Assembly (NCBI RefSeq): GCF_000813325.1
Contig: NZ_BBQE01000006.1
Length of the DNA: 64,000 nt
Reading direction: 5' to 3' (one strand)
DNA from: Sulfurospirillum cavolei
GTDB lineage: Bacteria; Campylobacterota; Campylobacteria; Campylobacterales; Sulfurospirillaceae
A program made the position numbers and the translations under genes. Positions 34,375-43,800 of the stretch are shown here, piece after piece. A model generated the notes under the pieces. It had not been told where the DNA came from and searched no databases. It was given only the letters and a program-made list of their open reading frames with translations. Every line of letters begins with the position of its first letter. Position 1 is the stretch's first letter.

Positions 34375-36249
34375 ATGAAATCTTGGGTCTTTCTTTTTTG
34401 CTTCCTGACACCTTTCTTATACGGTATTGAAACTCCGCAACCGACCCGCCCGCGTCTTGAAAACGTCTCTTTTTTACGCGACACCGCCGCTTTATCGCAC
34501 GAAGACGCGCTGATGCTCCTTCGCTACGGTACGTATCGAGCTTTACCGAACGAAGCGATTAGTTTCGGTGCCGACGCTGCGACGTACTGGGTCGCATTTA
34601 CCCTCCCGCCCAACCCTTCACAGCGTTTTTATTTGGAATTTCTTTACGACCAACTGAACCGCGTCGAAAGTTTCATCTACGACGACGATCAACTCGTGCA
34701 TACGTCGATCAACGGCAACAGTGTCCCTATCGAACAACGCGAAGTACAATACCCCTCTACTCGTTTTATACTTCTTAGCTCGGAAAAAACGCTGACGTAT
34801 CTCTTTAAAATCAACTCCCATCGCCCTTTAATCCTTGCGCTTTACGTCGGAACGCAAGCCGAATTAGACTATCAAACGTATCAAAACGTCTTGCCGATTA
34901 TCTTTTTTTTAGGCGGGGTCGTTTTGGTCTTTTTCGTCAATTTGATGCTTTTTTACGAGTTTAAGATGAAAGCTTACGGCTATTATGCGCTCTACCTGAT
35001 GAGCGTGTGTTTCTTTGTCTTGTCCGTGAATAACTTTATCGTTTATGCCCTGCACGCGTCGGAGAATTTAGATCAGTGGTTCAAAACGCTCAGTATCACC
35101 GGAGTGTACGTTTCCATGCTGCTCTTTACGATTCACGTACTGGATTTACGACGTTTTTCTTTGTTCTGGTTAAAATCGACCTATCTGTTTTGTTGTGCCA
35201 TTGCGCTTTTATTTCTGTTTTTCTTCGCACACCGTATGCTCTTTGCGATTTTCGCGACGAGTGCGTTCATCTTGCCGCTTTATACCCTTTTGATCGCTTT
35301 TTTCGCCGTTTTAAAGCGTATTCGATTTGCCGTTTTATACACGATCGGACTTTTCGGTTTTCACGCGGGTATGCTTGTGTATTGGTTAACGCAAATGGGG
35401 TTTATACCGCTTTTCCCGTTGGCAAAAACGGGTATTATCGTCGGCAGTTTTTGGGAAATGATTTTTTTTATTTGGATATTGGTTTTAAAAAGCAAACAGA
35501 CGCAAAGGCAGTACCATAGTGCTTTGATGCGCATCCGTGAAAAAGAGCAAGAACAACTCACTAATGCAAAATTTATCTCGATCGGTCGTACGATCGGTAA
35601 CGTCACTCACCAATGGAGGCAACCGCTCAATGCTTTAGGCGCCGTTTTAACACACGTCAAAGCTTCGCTTCTTTTGCAAAATACGGTGCGAAAACAACCG
35701 CTTCTCGACTCGCTCGACACGAGTTTCGAAATACTCCAACACCTTTCCGAAACAATCGATACTTTTTACCGATTTTTGTTGAAAGCTAAAAGCAGCGATC
35801 AAACATTTTGCGTCTCCAAGCAAATGGAAATTCTACTCAATATGCTCGCCTTTTCCTTTAAAAATCTCGGTATCGAGATACAACTGCGTATCCAAAGCGA
35901 CGCGATACTGTTAGGAAACGCCAATGAATTTATGCAAGCGATTTTAAATATCCTGCAAAACGCGAAAGATCAATTTGAGATCGTTCGCGTACCGCATCCG
36001 CTGATTCGTATCGTCGTCAAACAACGGTGCCGCCGATGCCGTATCGTCATCATCGATAACGCCGGAGGGATTCGTATTCATCCGATTGAGAGGATTTTTC
36101 TTCCGCACGTCTGTGCCAAAGCCGATAATTCGGGCATTGGTTTGTTCTTGGTCAAAGAGATTATTGAAAAACGTTTTCACGGTACGATTAGCGTTCGAAA
36201 CTATCCCAAAGGTGCACTTTTTATCATGCGACTTCCGACGGTTGAATGA
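34375..36249 (+). CDS. 7TM-DISM sensor histidine kinase
   Basis: 624 aa. Signal-like N-terminus, an extracytoplasmic 7TMR-DISMED2 domain (~30-180, LPNEAISFGADAATYWVAFTL), seven membrane segments (~185-400), then a kinase core with H-box SIGRTIGNVTHQWRQPLNAL, N-box NILQNAKDQ, G1 DNAGGI and G2 GIGLFLVKEI. All phosphotransfer elements appear present. These sensors often read carbohydrates or small ligands. It follows its response regulator in the same direction. A frame open to 34276 overlaps the regulator; ATG 34375 begins a proper signal sequence. Confidence 0.9.
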   Translation: MKSWVFLFCFLTPFLYGIETPQPTRPRLENVSFLRDTAALSHEDALMLLRYGTYRALPNEAISFGADAATYWVAFTLPPNPSQRFYLEFLYDQLNRVESFIYDDDQLVHTSINGNSVPIEQREVQYPSTRFILLSSEKTLTYLFKINSHRPLILALYVGTQAELDYQTYQNVLPIIFFLGGVVLVFFVNLMLFYEFKMKAYGYYALYLMSVCFFVLSVNNFIVYALHASENLDQWFKTLSITGVYVSMLLFTIHVLDLRRFSLFWLKSTYLFCCAIALLFLFFFAHRMLFAIFATSAFILPLYTLLIAFFAVLKRIRFAVLYTIGLFGFHAGMLVYWLTQMGFIPLFPLAKTGIIVGSFWEMIFFIWILVLKSKQTQRQYHSALMRIREKEQEQLTNAKFISIGRTIGNVTHQWRQPLNALGAVLTHVKASLLLQNTVRKQPLLDSLDTSFEILQHLSETIDTFYRFLLKAKSSDQTFCVSKQMEILLNMLAFSFKNLGIEIQLRIQSDAILLGNANEFMQAILNILQNAKDQFEIVRVPHPLIRIVVKQRCRRCRIVIIDNAGGIRIHPIERIFLPHVCAKADNSGIGLFLVKEIIEKRFHGTISVRNYPKGALFIMRLPTVE

Positions 36250-36420
36250 AAAAAAATAGAAGAAACGCTCGGATCGGGCAATCCGAACGTTTAGGTTAAA
36301 ACAAGTAGGTAATCACAAAAAGGAGGTTTGTGTCTTGACTTTGAAAGTATAATCGTTTAGCTTAAACAAGACGTGAATCCTTTTTAAACAAACGGTAAAT
36401 CGCCGCGAAAAATCGTATCG

Positions 36421-37158
36421 TCAAAACTGATACATGATCGCCAAATAGCCCGCAAGCGTATAACGATCATCGACGATAGGGCTTTTATAAATCGTGCTAT
36501 CCAGTCGTTTGTATTCGACATTGGCGACGATAGACCACGTTTTACTCAACGCAAACACCTCGCCCAAGCCGATGAAAGGATTGAGCGCGCCCTCGGCATC
36601 GTAGCGCGTTCGCGAAGGTGTCGCCTCTTTGGCTTTCACGCCGTAATAATACGTGCTCTTTTTATCGCTTAAATATTCAGCCCCCGCATACAAAGACAAA
36701 CCTTGGTTAAACGTTTCAAAAAGCGTGTAATTATACGCGACGTTGAAGCTATAACCGTTTGATACGTCGCCGACGTCGCGCGCGAGAGTCGTGGTAAAAA
36801 AGCTTTTTTCAAACGTATATTTCATGCGAAGAGCTCCCTCTATCGACATGTGACGATTGTCCATACCTCTGAGCGCATCGCTGTCTTTGCTTTGGTATCC
36901 CAAAAGTACGGGAAGCGCCATCACGCTGAGTTGTAGGTTTTCGCTATCGTAAACATTATACCCTGCATTGATGCCTTCGATAAAAGCACTTTTGTAGTTC
37001 AGTTCAATATCGGGCAAAGGAAGCGTTACGCTCGAAATGCCTTTATAAGGGCTTGTTCCAGAAGAGATACCCACGCCCATTTGCACCGAAGACTCATCGT
37101 TTCCGGCATACGCACTCACGACCAAAACGGATAGTACGCACATTAATTTTTTTTTCAT
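36421..37158 (-). CDS. MipA/OmpV family outer-membrane protein
   Basis: 245 aa beta-barrel candidate. Signal peptide MKKKLMCVLSVLVVSAYA-GND, opening VQMGVGISSGTSPYKGISSVTLPLPDI, alternating hydrophobic strands and a terminal aromatic F (AGYLAIMYQF) as expected of an outer-membrane barrel. Family members act as porin-like proteins or MltA-interacting proteins. Start at the ATG with GGAG 8 nt upstream; a GTG three codons earlier is in frame. Divergent from the AraC gene, which may regulate it. Confidence 0.82.
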   Translation of the reverse strand: MKKKLMCVLSVLVVSAYAGNDESSVQMGVGISSGTSPYKGISSVTLPLPDIELNYKSAFIEGINAGYNVYDSENLQLSVMALPVLLGYQSKDSDALRGMDNRHMSIEGALRMKYTFEKSFFTTTLARDVGDVSNGYSFNVAYNYTLFETFNQGLSLYAGAEYLSDKKSTYYYGVKAKEATPSRTRYDAEGALNPFIGLGEVFALSKTWSIVANVEYKRLDSTIYKSPIVDDRYTLAGYLAIMYQF

Positions 37159-37278
37159 TATCGTCACTCCATAGCAATTTAAATCGAGGTATTTTAGGGC
37201 TTTGTTCTATCGGTTTTATAGTAAAAAAACGAACAAATACGTATAATGCCTCGTTTAAAGTTGCGAAGGAATCATGCA

Positions 37279-38163
37279 ATGTTTTTAGATTCGGGGGTTC
37301 CGCCCCAAGGTAAGTACGTCAAAACATTTCCGGCACATCCGGCACTTTTACCTTATATTCACTCCTACGTTTCGATTATCAGCGAAATTTGCGATACAAA
37401 AGAGCAGTACATTACCCGTTTTTTTCCCTCGTTTATGACGCAGTTCGTGTTTGATTTTTACGGAAGCGTCAATGAGGTCGTCGACCAAAACGACGTACTA
37501 TTAAACATCGAAAAAGGCACGTATGTTAAAAGCGGTATCGGTACGTGGATGGATTTTTTTCAAAAAAAAAGTTCATCACCCAAGCGCTCAATCAAAAATT
37601 TTAAAGTCACGCTCTATCCGCATGTTCTATACGAAGTATTCAATCTATCGCCTTTTGAAATTCGCAACGACGATCTTACGATTCAAGACGTATGGGGAGA
37701 AGAAGAGGGAACATGGCTTTTTGAAGAATTAGAAGCGATGGACTCGACGGAGGGAATGATCGAAGTCTTTGAGGGCTACTTTTTCAAGCGATTAGCCCAA
37801 AAAGCTTCGTCGAAAAAAGAGCTTAAGCCTTATTTGAACCACCAAGTAGAATACGCCTCGCTCAAAGCATTATCCCGCGAGTGCGGTTACTCTGAACGTT
37901 GGCTCCAAAAACAATACCTCGAAGTTTTCGGCGAATCGTTCAAACAGATACAACGTAACGCACGTTTTATCAAATCGCTCAGACAGATCAATAGTGCGGT
38001 TCTTCGAGGCGAAAAGCATCTCAAATTTATCGATATCGCCTACGAATGCGATTATTTCGATCAGACGCATTTTATCAAAACCTTCAAAAACTATACGGGA
38101 CTCACCCCGTCATACTACTTTGACGCATTTCGAGACAAAATTCCTTTTTCATGGTTGTGGTAA
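37279..38163 (+). CDS. AraC-family transcriptional regulator
   Basis: 294 aa. N-terminal half (residues ~1-175) resembles the DUF6597-like sensory part (TFPAHPALLPYIHSYVSI, FPSFMTQFVFDF). The C-terminal half has two helix-turn-helix units: SLKALSRECGYSERWLQKQY and KFIDIAYECDYFDQTHFIKTFKNYTGLTPSYY, the AraC signature being complete. GAAGGA precedes ATG 37279. It is divergent from the MipA/OmpV gene with a 120-bp shared region; control of that porin is a reasonable inference. Confidence 0.88.
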   Translation: MFLDSGVPPQGKYVKTFPAHPALLPYIHSYVSIISEICDTKEQYITRFFPSFMTQFVFDFYGSVNEVVDQNDVLLNIEKGTYVKSGIGTWMDFFQKKSSSPKRSIKNFKVTLYPHVLYEVFNLSPFEIRNDDLTIQDVWGEEEGTWLFEELEAMDSTEGMIEVFEGYFFKRLAQKASSKKELKPYLNHQVEYASLKALSRECGYSERWLQKQYLEVFGESFKQIQRNARFIKSLRQINSAVLRGEKHLKFIDIAYECDYFDQTHFIKTFKNYTGLTPSYYFDAFRDKIPFSWLW

Positions 38164-38445
38164 TAAAAAATTTGCAAGAGCTTTTCTCACATGTTGTCTC
38201 TAAACCAAGCATATACCCATTGGCGTCTCACGACCAAGGTATCAAACGCAAGGTCTAAGCGTTGACATGTAAAGAACAAAAGTGGCGCAAATCGCGATGA
38301 CGCAGCTAAATAATACGAAAAAGAATAAAGCGGCTCGTTATAGAGGTATTGAAATACGCCTCTTTACGCTTGAGAGACTATCGAAACTCTAACTATTTTA
38401 ATATTAAAAGATTTATGAAACTTTGTTGGGAGGAAAAAGAAAAAG
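38164..38445. other. Non-coding gap between the AraC gene and tRNA-Asn
   Basis: About 280 bases without a supported gene. It holds one ACATGTAAA near-copy at 38266, one ACATGT at 38191, and a weak bulged hairpin (AGAGGTATT...AATACGCCTCT, about 38342-38362). Nothing else is recognised. Confidence 0.4.
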
Positions 38446-38520
<75 letters not shown>

Positions 38521-38694
38521 ACAATCTGAATGAGGTCGAAATTATAGTCAAAAAATAGTGTATTGTCAAGACATACAAGAGCTTCTTCTAAAAAAATACT
38601 AAAAAGCACAAAATGTCACCGGTTTATTCAAGATAAGGTAAGACGAAACATTGTAGGATTAAACGATTTAATTTTTAACGACTAAGGAGTCTCC

Positions 38695-39648
38695 ATGCAA
38701 AAGAAACTGATCGGCTTGGCATTGGCGGGAACACTCAGCGTTCCTATGTTTGCGGCGGAATTCATTACGATCGGCACGGGCGGCGTTACGGGAACATACT
38801 ATCCCACAGGCGGCGCGATTTGCCAAATGGTTAACAAAAACAAGAAAGAGACCAATATTCGTTGTTCCGTAGAATCAACCGGCGGATCGGTCTATAACGT
38901 CAACACGATCAAAGCGGGCGAGCTGGATTTCGGTATCTCTCAAAGCGACACGGCGTACCAAGCTTATAAAGGCGAAGGTAAATTTGAAGGCGCGGCATCC
39001 GTACCCGAGCTTCGCAGTGCGATTGCGATCTATCCGGAACTTTTGGCACTGGTCGTCAGCCAAAAATCGGGCATTAAAACCATGGCGGATTTGAAAGGTA
39101 AAAAGATCAATTTAGACTCTCCCGGATCGGGCACCAATATGACGGTCGACGTCGTGTTTGAAGCTTTGGGCATCAAACGCTCCGACTTGGCGCTCGCCAA
39201 CGAACTTAAATCGACCGAAGGTCCGACGATGCTTCAAGACAACCACATCGACGGTTATTTCTTCGTAGCGGGTCACCCGACGGCCAACATTAAAGACGCC
39301 GCCAATTCCGTAGATATTAACATCGTTCCTATTGAAGGTCCCGCCATCGACGCATTGGTCAAAAAATACCCTTATTACGCTAAAGGCATTATCTCGGGTA
39401 CCTACTACAAAGGTGTTCCAAACGATGTTCCGAGCATCGGCGTCAAAGCGGTTCTTGTGACCAGCAGCAAAGTCAAAGACGAAGTGGTGTATCAAGTCGT
39501 TAAAACCATCTTGGACAACTTCGACAAATTTAAAGAGCTTCATCCCTCCTACAAAACGATTACCAAAGAAAGTTTGTTGGAAGGCTTAAGCGTACCTCAA
39601 CATCCCGGTGCTATCAAAGCATTTAAAGAAGCGGGTCTGTTAAAATAA
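38695..39648 (+). CDS. TAXI-family TRAP transporter solute-binding protein
   Basis: 317 aa periplasmic binding protein. Signal peptide MQKKLIGLALAGTLSVPMFA-AEF. TAXI landmarks: FITIGTGGVTGTYYPTGGAI, VESTGGSVYNVNTIKAGELDFGISQSDTAY, and LKGKKINLDSPGSGTNMTVDVV. Ligands of characterised TAXI proteins include glutamate and other carboxylates; not determined here. AAGGAGTCTCC precedes the ATG. It is followed by the fused permease after a motif-containing hairpin, giving the binding protein its own potential 3' end. Confidence 0.92.
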   Translation: MQKKLIGLALAGTLSVPMFAAEFITIGTGGVTGTYYPTGGAICQMVNKNKKETNIRCSVESTGGSVYNVNTIKAGELDFGISQSDTAYQAYKGEGKFEGAASVPELRSAIAIYPELLALVVSQKSGIKTMADLKGKKINLDSPGSGTNMTVDVVFEALGIKRSDLALANELKSTEGPTMLQDNHIDGYFFVAGHPTANIKDAANSVDINIVPIEGPAIDALVKKYPYYAKGIISGTYYKGVPNDVPSIGVKAVLVTSSKVKDEVVYQVVKTILDNFDKFKELHPSYKTITKESLLEGLSVPQHPGAIKAFKEAGLLK

Positions 39649-39660
39649 TTCCAGAAAAGT

Positions 39661-39696
39661 TACATGTAGGGCTGTACGTTAAAAGCCTTACATGTA
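39661..39696 (+). terminator. Motif-containing hairpin between TAXI binding protein and permease
   Basis: TACATGTAGGGCT and AGCCTTACATGTA form a 13-bp stem with one G:T pair and a 10-nt loop, 13 bases after the binding-protein stop. It may limit read-through to the permease. The second arm carries an exact CTTACATGT. Confidence 0.55.
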
Positions 39697-39714
39697 CGAC
39701 AGAAAGGTTTACGC

Positions 39715-41790
39715 GTGAAAACACTTGAAGAACGACTTGATGACGCAAAGCTCATCAGCGAATTCGAAGGTCATAGAGACTTTGAAAGCACGACGTGGCA
39801 CTATTGGTTTGTCGCCGCTATCGCTTTTTGCTGGTCTTTATACCAACTCTACATTGTCGTCGATCCGGGGAACAGTGCGCATGTAAGGGCAATTCACTTG
39901 GCATTCGGACTGATCCTCGCATTTTCGATGCATGCTATTCGCAAAAGTGCCAAACTTCGATCGACGATTACATGGTACGATTTTCTTTTTATGATCATCG
40001 GCGCGGCCGCCGTTTTATACCAATGGTACGCCTATAAAGAGCTTGCGATGCGCGCAGGGGCATGGACGCAAACTGACATTATCGTGGGTATCGCAACGAT
40101 TTTAATCGTCCTTGAAGCTTCACGAAGGGTCATGGGACTTCCGTTGATGCTTGCCGCGGTTTTGTTTTTACTTTACGACTATTTGGGTCCGTATCTTCCC
40201 GATATGATCGCTCACAAAGGTGCTAGCATTACTAAAATTATGGGACAAATGGTTTTAACGACGGAAGGAATTTTCGGCGTTCCGCTCGGCGTGAGTGCTA
40301 GCTTTGTCTTTTTATTCGTCCTTTTCGGCGCATTGCTCGATCGCGCCGGAGCGGGTGAATATTTTATCAAAGTCTCCTACACCATTTTAGGTAAATACGA
40401 CGGCGGTCCAGCAAAAGCTGCCGTTGCGGCTTCGGGAATGTTCGGTATGATTTCCGGTTCGTCCATCGCAAACACCGTCACAGTCGGTACGTTTACGATT
40501 CCGCTGATGAAACGCCTCGGTTTTAGCTCCCATAAAGCCGCCGCCGTCGAGACGGCCGCTTCGGTCAACGGGCAATTGATGCCTCCGATTATGGGTGCGG
40601 CGGCATTTATCATGGCGGAATTTCTGGGTTTGGATTATACCGACATCGTTTTTGCGGCGTTTATTCCGGCGTTTACCTGTTATGCGGCACTCTTTTATAT
40701 CGTCCATATCGAAGCTAAGAAACAAGGGCTGAAAGGTGAAGACGCGAGCGTTTTAGGGCGAACGTGGCCTATTTTTATTCGAGGCATTCATTATCTCATC
40801 CCGATCTTCTTTTTGATTTACACACTCATCGTTTTAAGGCAATCCGCACAAAGTGCCGCTTTTAGCGCCATTATGTTTTTAATGCTCATCATGGTCGTGC
40901 AAAAACCGTTTAAAGCGTATCTCAATAAAGAAAAAATCACGCGCTACGTTGTCCTCGAAGGCTTCGCCGACATCGGATACGGCATGGTCGCCGGAGCGAA
41001 AAATATGGTCTCTATCGCCGTAGCTACGGCAGTTGCCGGCATTATCGTCGGTTCGGTTACGCTCACGGGCATCGGCTTGGTTTTAGCCGAAGTCATCGAC
41101 AACCTTTCCGGCGGATACATTGTTGCGGTGTTATTTATGACGGCGTTCGTATCGTTAATTTTGGGTATGGGGCTTCCGACGACGGCGAATTACATCGTTA
41201 TGGCGGCACTGACCGCGCCGATTATTATGGAATTGGCGGGAAATAACGGTTATTTGATTCCGACGATTGCGGCGCACATGTTCGTCTTTTATTTCGGTAT
41301 CTTAGCCGACGACACGCCTCCTGTGGGAATGGCGGCATACGCTTCAGCGGCGATTGCGAAGAGCGATCCGATCATTACGGGCATTCAGTCGTTTATCTAC
41401 GACATACGAACGGGAATTTTGCCGTTTATGTTCTTCTTCAACAACGAGCTTTTACTAATCGGCGGCGTTGATCCGAACGATCCGAACGACGCTTCCAAAT
41501 GGCAATGGATCACCAATCCGTTTGAAATTGCACTTATTTTCGGAGGAGCCGTACTCGGTATGTTTGCCTTTACTTCGGCGACGCAAGAGTTTATTTTAAA
41601 GAAAATCACTGTCATCGAGCGTATCGGATTGATCGTCGTTATTCCGTTTTTAATGCTACCCAAACTCGTAGCCGCTAAGCTCGGATTGCCGAGCCATTAC
41701 GTCGCTTACGCGATCGGCCTTGGCATTTACGGTTTTATCTACCTCAACCAACGCCTTTGGTATCGAAAAAACCAAAGCGTTCTTGCCTAA
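39715..41790 (+). CDS. TRAP transporter fused permease (DctQM-type)
   Basis: 691 aa inner-membrane protein with about sixteen hydrophobic segments: a four-helix DctQ-like part (~30-180) followed by a twelve-helix DctM part. DctM features include FGMISGSSIANTVTVGTFTIP, NGQLMPPIMGAAAFIMAEFLG, LGMGLPTTANYIVMAALTAP and GILADDTPPVGMAAYA. It moves the ligand with Na+ or H+. A GTG start is likely, with AAAGG 7 nt upstream. Ends before a bidirectional terminator. Confidence 0.93.
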   Translation: MKTLEERLDDAKLISEFEGHRDFESTTWHYWFVAAIAFCWSLYQLYIVVDPGNSAHVRAIHLAFGLILAFSMHAIRKSAKLRSTITWYDFLFMIIGAAAVLYQWYAYKELAMRAGAWTQTDIIVGIATILIVLEASRRVMGLPLMLAAVLFLLYDYLGPYLPDMIAHKGASITKIMGQMVLTTEGIFGVPLGVSASFVFLFVLFGALLDRAGAGEYFIKVSYTILGKYDGGPAKAAVAASGMFGMISGSSIANTVTVGTFTIPLMKRLGFSSHKAAAVETAASVNGQLMPPIMGAAAFIMAEFLGLDYTDIVFAAFIPAFTCYAALFYIVHIEAKKQGLKGEDASVLGRTWPIFIRGIHYLIPIFFLIYTLIVLRQSAQSAAFSAIMFLMLIMVVQKPFKAYLNKEKITRYVVLEGFADIGYGMVAGAKNMVSIAVATAVAGIIVGSVTLTGIGLVLAEVIDNLSGGYIVAVLFMTAFVSLILGMGLPTTANYIVMAALTAPIIMELAGNNGYLIPTIAAHMFVFYFGILADDTPPVGMAAYASAAIAKSDPIITGIQSFIYDIRTGILPFMFFFNNELLLIGGVDPNDPNDASKWQWITNPFEIALIFGGAVLGMFAFTSATQEFILKKITVIERIGLIVVIPFLMLPKLVAAKLGLPSHYVAYAIGLGIYGFIYLNQRLWYRKNQSVLA

Positions 41791-41794
41791 ATAC

Positions 41795-41818
41795 GTAGCG
41801 GACAGCCCTGTCCGCTAC
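41795..41818. terminator. Terminator shared by the TRAP permease and radical SAM gene
   Basis: GTAGCGGACAG and CTGTCCGCTAC, perfect 11-bp inverted repeat with two bases between. It follows the permease stop by 4 nt and contains the stop codon of the convergent radical SAM gene. Confidence 0.7.
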
Positions 41819-42726
41819 ACGACTTTGTAAAAATCAACCCCCGCAATATTTTTCACATGTAAGCGTTTTTCGGCGAGCAAACGATTAAGGCAAACAAGGC
41901 TTTGTTCATCAAAACAAAAGGCGACGTCTTCCGTACTTTGAGGCCTTCGCTTGAGAAGTTCTAAAATCTCCTCTTCGCTAAAACGACGTTTAGGCGCATC
42001 GTAATTTTTCCGATACGCAATATTGACATGTAAGCCTTCCAACGCGCTTGCAAGCTCGACCAAACGCTCGATGCTCACGCCCCTAACCGCGTATGCCGGA
42101 GGACGATCGATCGTTCCTACGTCGATGCGATCGGGTCGTATCTTTCGTAAAGCCGCACTTAACGCTTCAAATTCCGCTTGCGTATCGTTAAGCCCTTCAA
42201 CGACCAATATCTCGATCACCAATTCGCCTTGATAGCGTTTTCGAAACGTTTGCATTCCTTCCATAATGCTTTCGATTTCAATGCCTTTGCGGGCACGGTC
42301 CAATTTCTTAAAGCACTGAGGCGTTGCGCAATCAAGCGAAAGTTTGACGATATCCAAAGGATAAAGCGCTTCTTGAACCAACAAATCGCCGATCGTCGAA
42401 CCGTTCGAGAGTATCAACAACTTTGGACGATTCACAAGCGCATGCATCGCTTCGATCAAAGGTTTCAAGTCGGGATAAAGCGTGGGTTCCCCGTTGGCGG
42501 TGAGCGTAACGACGTCGAGATTATGATGTATTTGTAAAGCTTTTTGCAAGGCATCTAAGACGCTTTGAACGCTCGGTGCATCGTGGATGGTATCGACCGT
42601 TTTAGCACCTTTGAGCTCACAATACAAGCAGTCGAAGTTACATTGTTTGGTCGAAGGACTTAAATCGATGCCGAGGGATTGTCCGAAACGTCTAGAGGTA
42701 ACGGGACCGAAAATAATCTGACTGAT
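41815..42726 (-). CDS. Radical SAM protein with no canonical start codon
   Basis: About 304 aa. The 4Fe-4S motif is CNFDCLYC near residue 26, preceded by IFGPVTSRRFGQSLGIDLSP, the opening typical of the YfkAB-like / Fe-S oxidoreductase group. SAM-binding glycine-type TANGEPTLYPDLKP follows at about residue 78; the C-terminus EEEILELLKRRPQSTEDV is a small helical domain. No ATG, GTG, TTG or CTG lies between the in-frame stop (about 42759) and this N-terminus. AAAGGA is 6 nt from an ATC at 42726, which I use as the start; ATT codons at 42717 and 42714 are alternatives. It may be a damaged gene. Confidence 0.8.
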   Translation of the reverse strand: MSQIIFGPVTSRRFGQSLGIDLSPSTKQCNFDCLYCELKGAKTVDTIHDAPSVQSVLDALQKALQIHHNLDVVTLTANGEPTLYPDLKPLIEAMHALVNRPKLLILSNGSTIGDLLVQEALYPLDIVKLSLDCATPQCFKKLDRARKGIEIESIMEGMQTFRKRYQGELVIEILVVEGLNDTQAEFEALSAALRKIRPDRIDVGTIDRPPAYAVRGVSIERLVELASALEGLHVNIAYRKNYDAPKRRFSEEEILELLKRRPQSTEDVAFCFDEQSLVCLNRLLAEKRLHVKNIAGVDFYKVV

Positions 42727-42751
42727 GGAAAATCCTTTACATGTGAAGAAG

Positions 42752-42774
42752 TTTGCCCTCTTTTAGAGGGCAAA
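42752..42774 (-). terminator. Terminator after hemE
   Basis: TTTGCCCTC and GAGGGCAAA pair over 9 bp with a 5-nt loop, 3 bases after the hemE stop codon. The minus-strand T-run is weak. Confidence 0.7.
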
Positions 42775-42777
42775 TCA

Positions 42778-43800
42778 TTAGATTTTCGTGCGGGTTTGAA
42801 CCTGTTCGATAAAATACTTGGCATGTTCAACCGGAATGTCCGGCAAAATACCGTGTCCGAGATTGAAAATATGTCTTTCGTTTTTCATCACGTCGACAAT
42901 GTGCGCAATGCCTTCGTCTATGGCGTCTTTAGTGTAAAGACGGGTCGGTTCCATATTGCCTTGAAGAACGTATTTGTGCCCGAGTTTTGCTTTGGCAAGT
43001 TCGATCGGCGTCGACCAATCCACGCCGAACACGTCAAATTCACCGTCGATTTTGTCCAGATAACCGCTAATACCCTTAGGAAATAAGATGACCGGTACAT
43101 GCGGAAATTTCGCTTTTAAATAGGCACTAATCTCTTTCATATACGACCAGCTAAATTCAAAATAGGCACTCTGCTCAAGTGCTGCCGCCCATGAATCAAA
43201 GATCATCACGACGTTCGCACCGTTTTCGATCTGTCTTTGCATATAGCCTTTAAGCACTTCGGTCACTTTTTTAAGCAGCGCATGCATAAATTGAGGATTC
43301 GAATAGATCATTTTCTTTACAAGAGCGTAGGTTTTCGTTCCTTGCCCTTCGATCATATACGTCGCGAGCGTCCACGGCGCACCGCAAAAACCGATCAAAG
43401 CTTTGTCTGCGGCTAACTTGCCTCGAATCAGATGAATCGTTTCGTAAACGTATTCTAAGTTCTCGATCGCTTTTTGAACATCAAGTTTGTCAAGATCGGC
43501 TTGGTCTTTAATAGGGCGTGAAAATACCGGTCCTTCGCCTTTTAAAAACTGAAGTTCCATGCCCATTTCCAAAGGCACGACCAAAATATCGCTAAACAAA
43601 ATCGCCGCATCCACACCCAAAATATCCACGGGTTGAAGCGTCACTTCACACGCTTTTTGCGGGTCTTTACACAACGAGAGAAAATCTCCTGCTTGTGCTC
43701 TTACTTTCATATATTCAGGCAAATAGCGTCCGGCTTGGCGCATCATCCACACGGGCGTATACGCCGTTTTTTTCCCGAAACACGCATCGACAAAAATCAT
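42778..43800 (-). CDS. hemE: Uroporphyrinogen decarboxylase
   Basis: 340 aa, heme biosynthesis: removes four carboxyl groups from uroporphyrinogen III to give coproporphyrinogen. Conserved PVWMMRQAGRYLPEY near residue 17 with substrate Arg/Asp residues, FSDILVVPLEMGMELQF near 80, GFCGAPWTLATYMIEG near 140, and VFGVDWSTP near 260, and the C-terminal NLGHGILPD. Length is typical. It starts within the stop of the UPF0114 gene (TGATG) and is followed by a terminator. Confidence 0.97.
   Translation of the reverse strand: MIFVDACFGKKTAYTPVWMMRQAGRYLPEYMKVRAQAGDFLSLCKDPQKACEVTLQPVDILGVDAAILFSDILVVPLEMGMELQFLKGEGPVFSRPIKDQADLDKLDVQKAIENLEYVYETIHLIRGKLAADKALIGFCGAPWTLATYMIEGQGTKTYALVKKMIYSNPQFMHALLKKVTEVLKGYMQRQIENGANVVMIFDSWAAALEQSAYFEFSWSYMKEISAYLKAKFPHVPVILFPKGISGYLDKIDGEFDVFGVDWSTPIELAKAKLGHKYVLQGNMEPTRLYTKDAIDEGIAHIVDVMKNERHIFNLGHGILPDIPVEHAKYFIEQVQTRTKI

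Noticed and set aside
38164..38445. Small protein gene after the AraC regulator
   Set aside because: No frame longer than a few tens of codons with a ribosome-binding site was seen.
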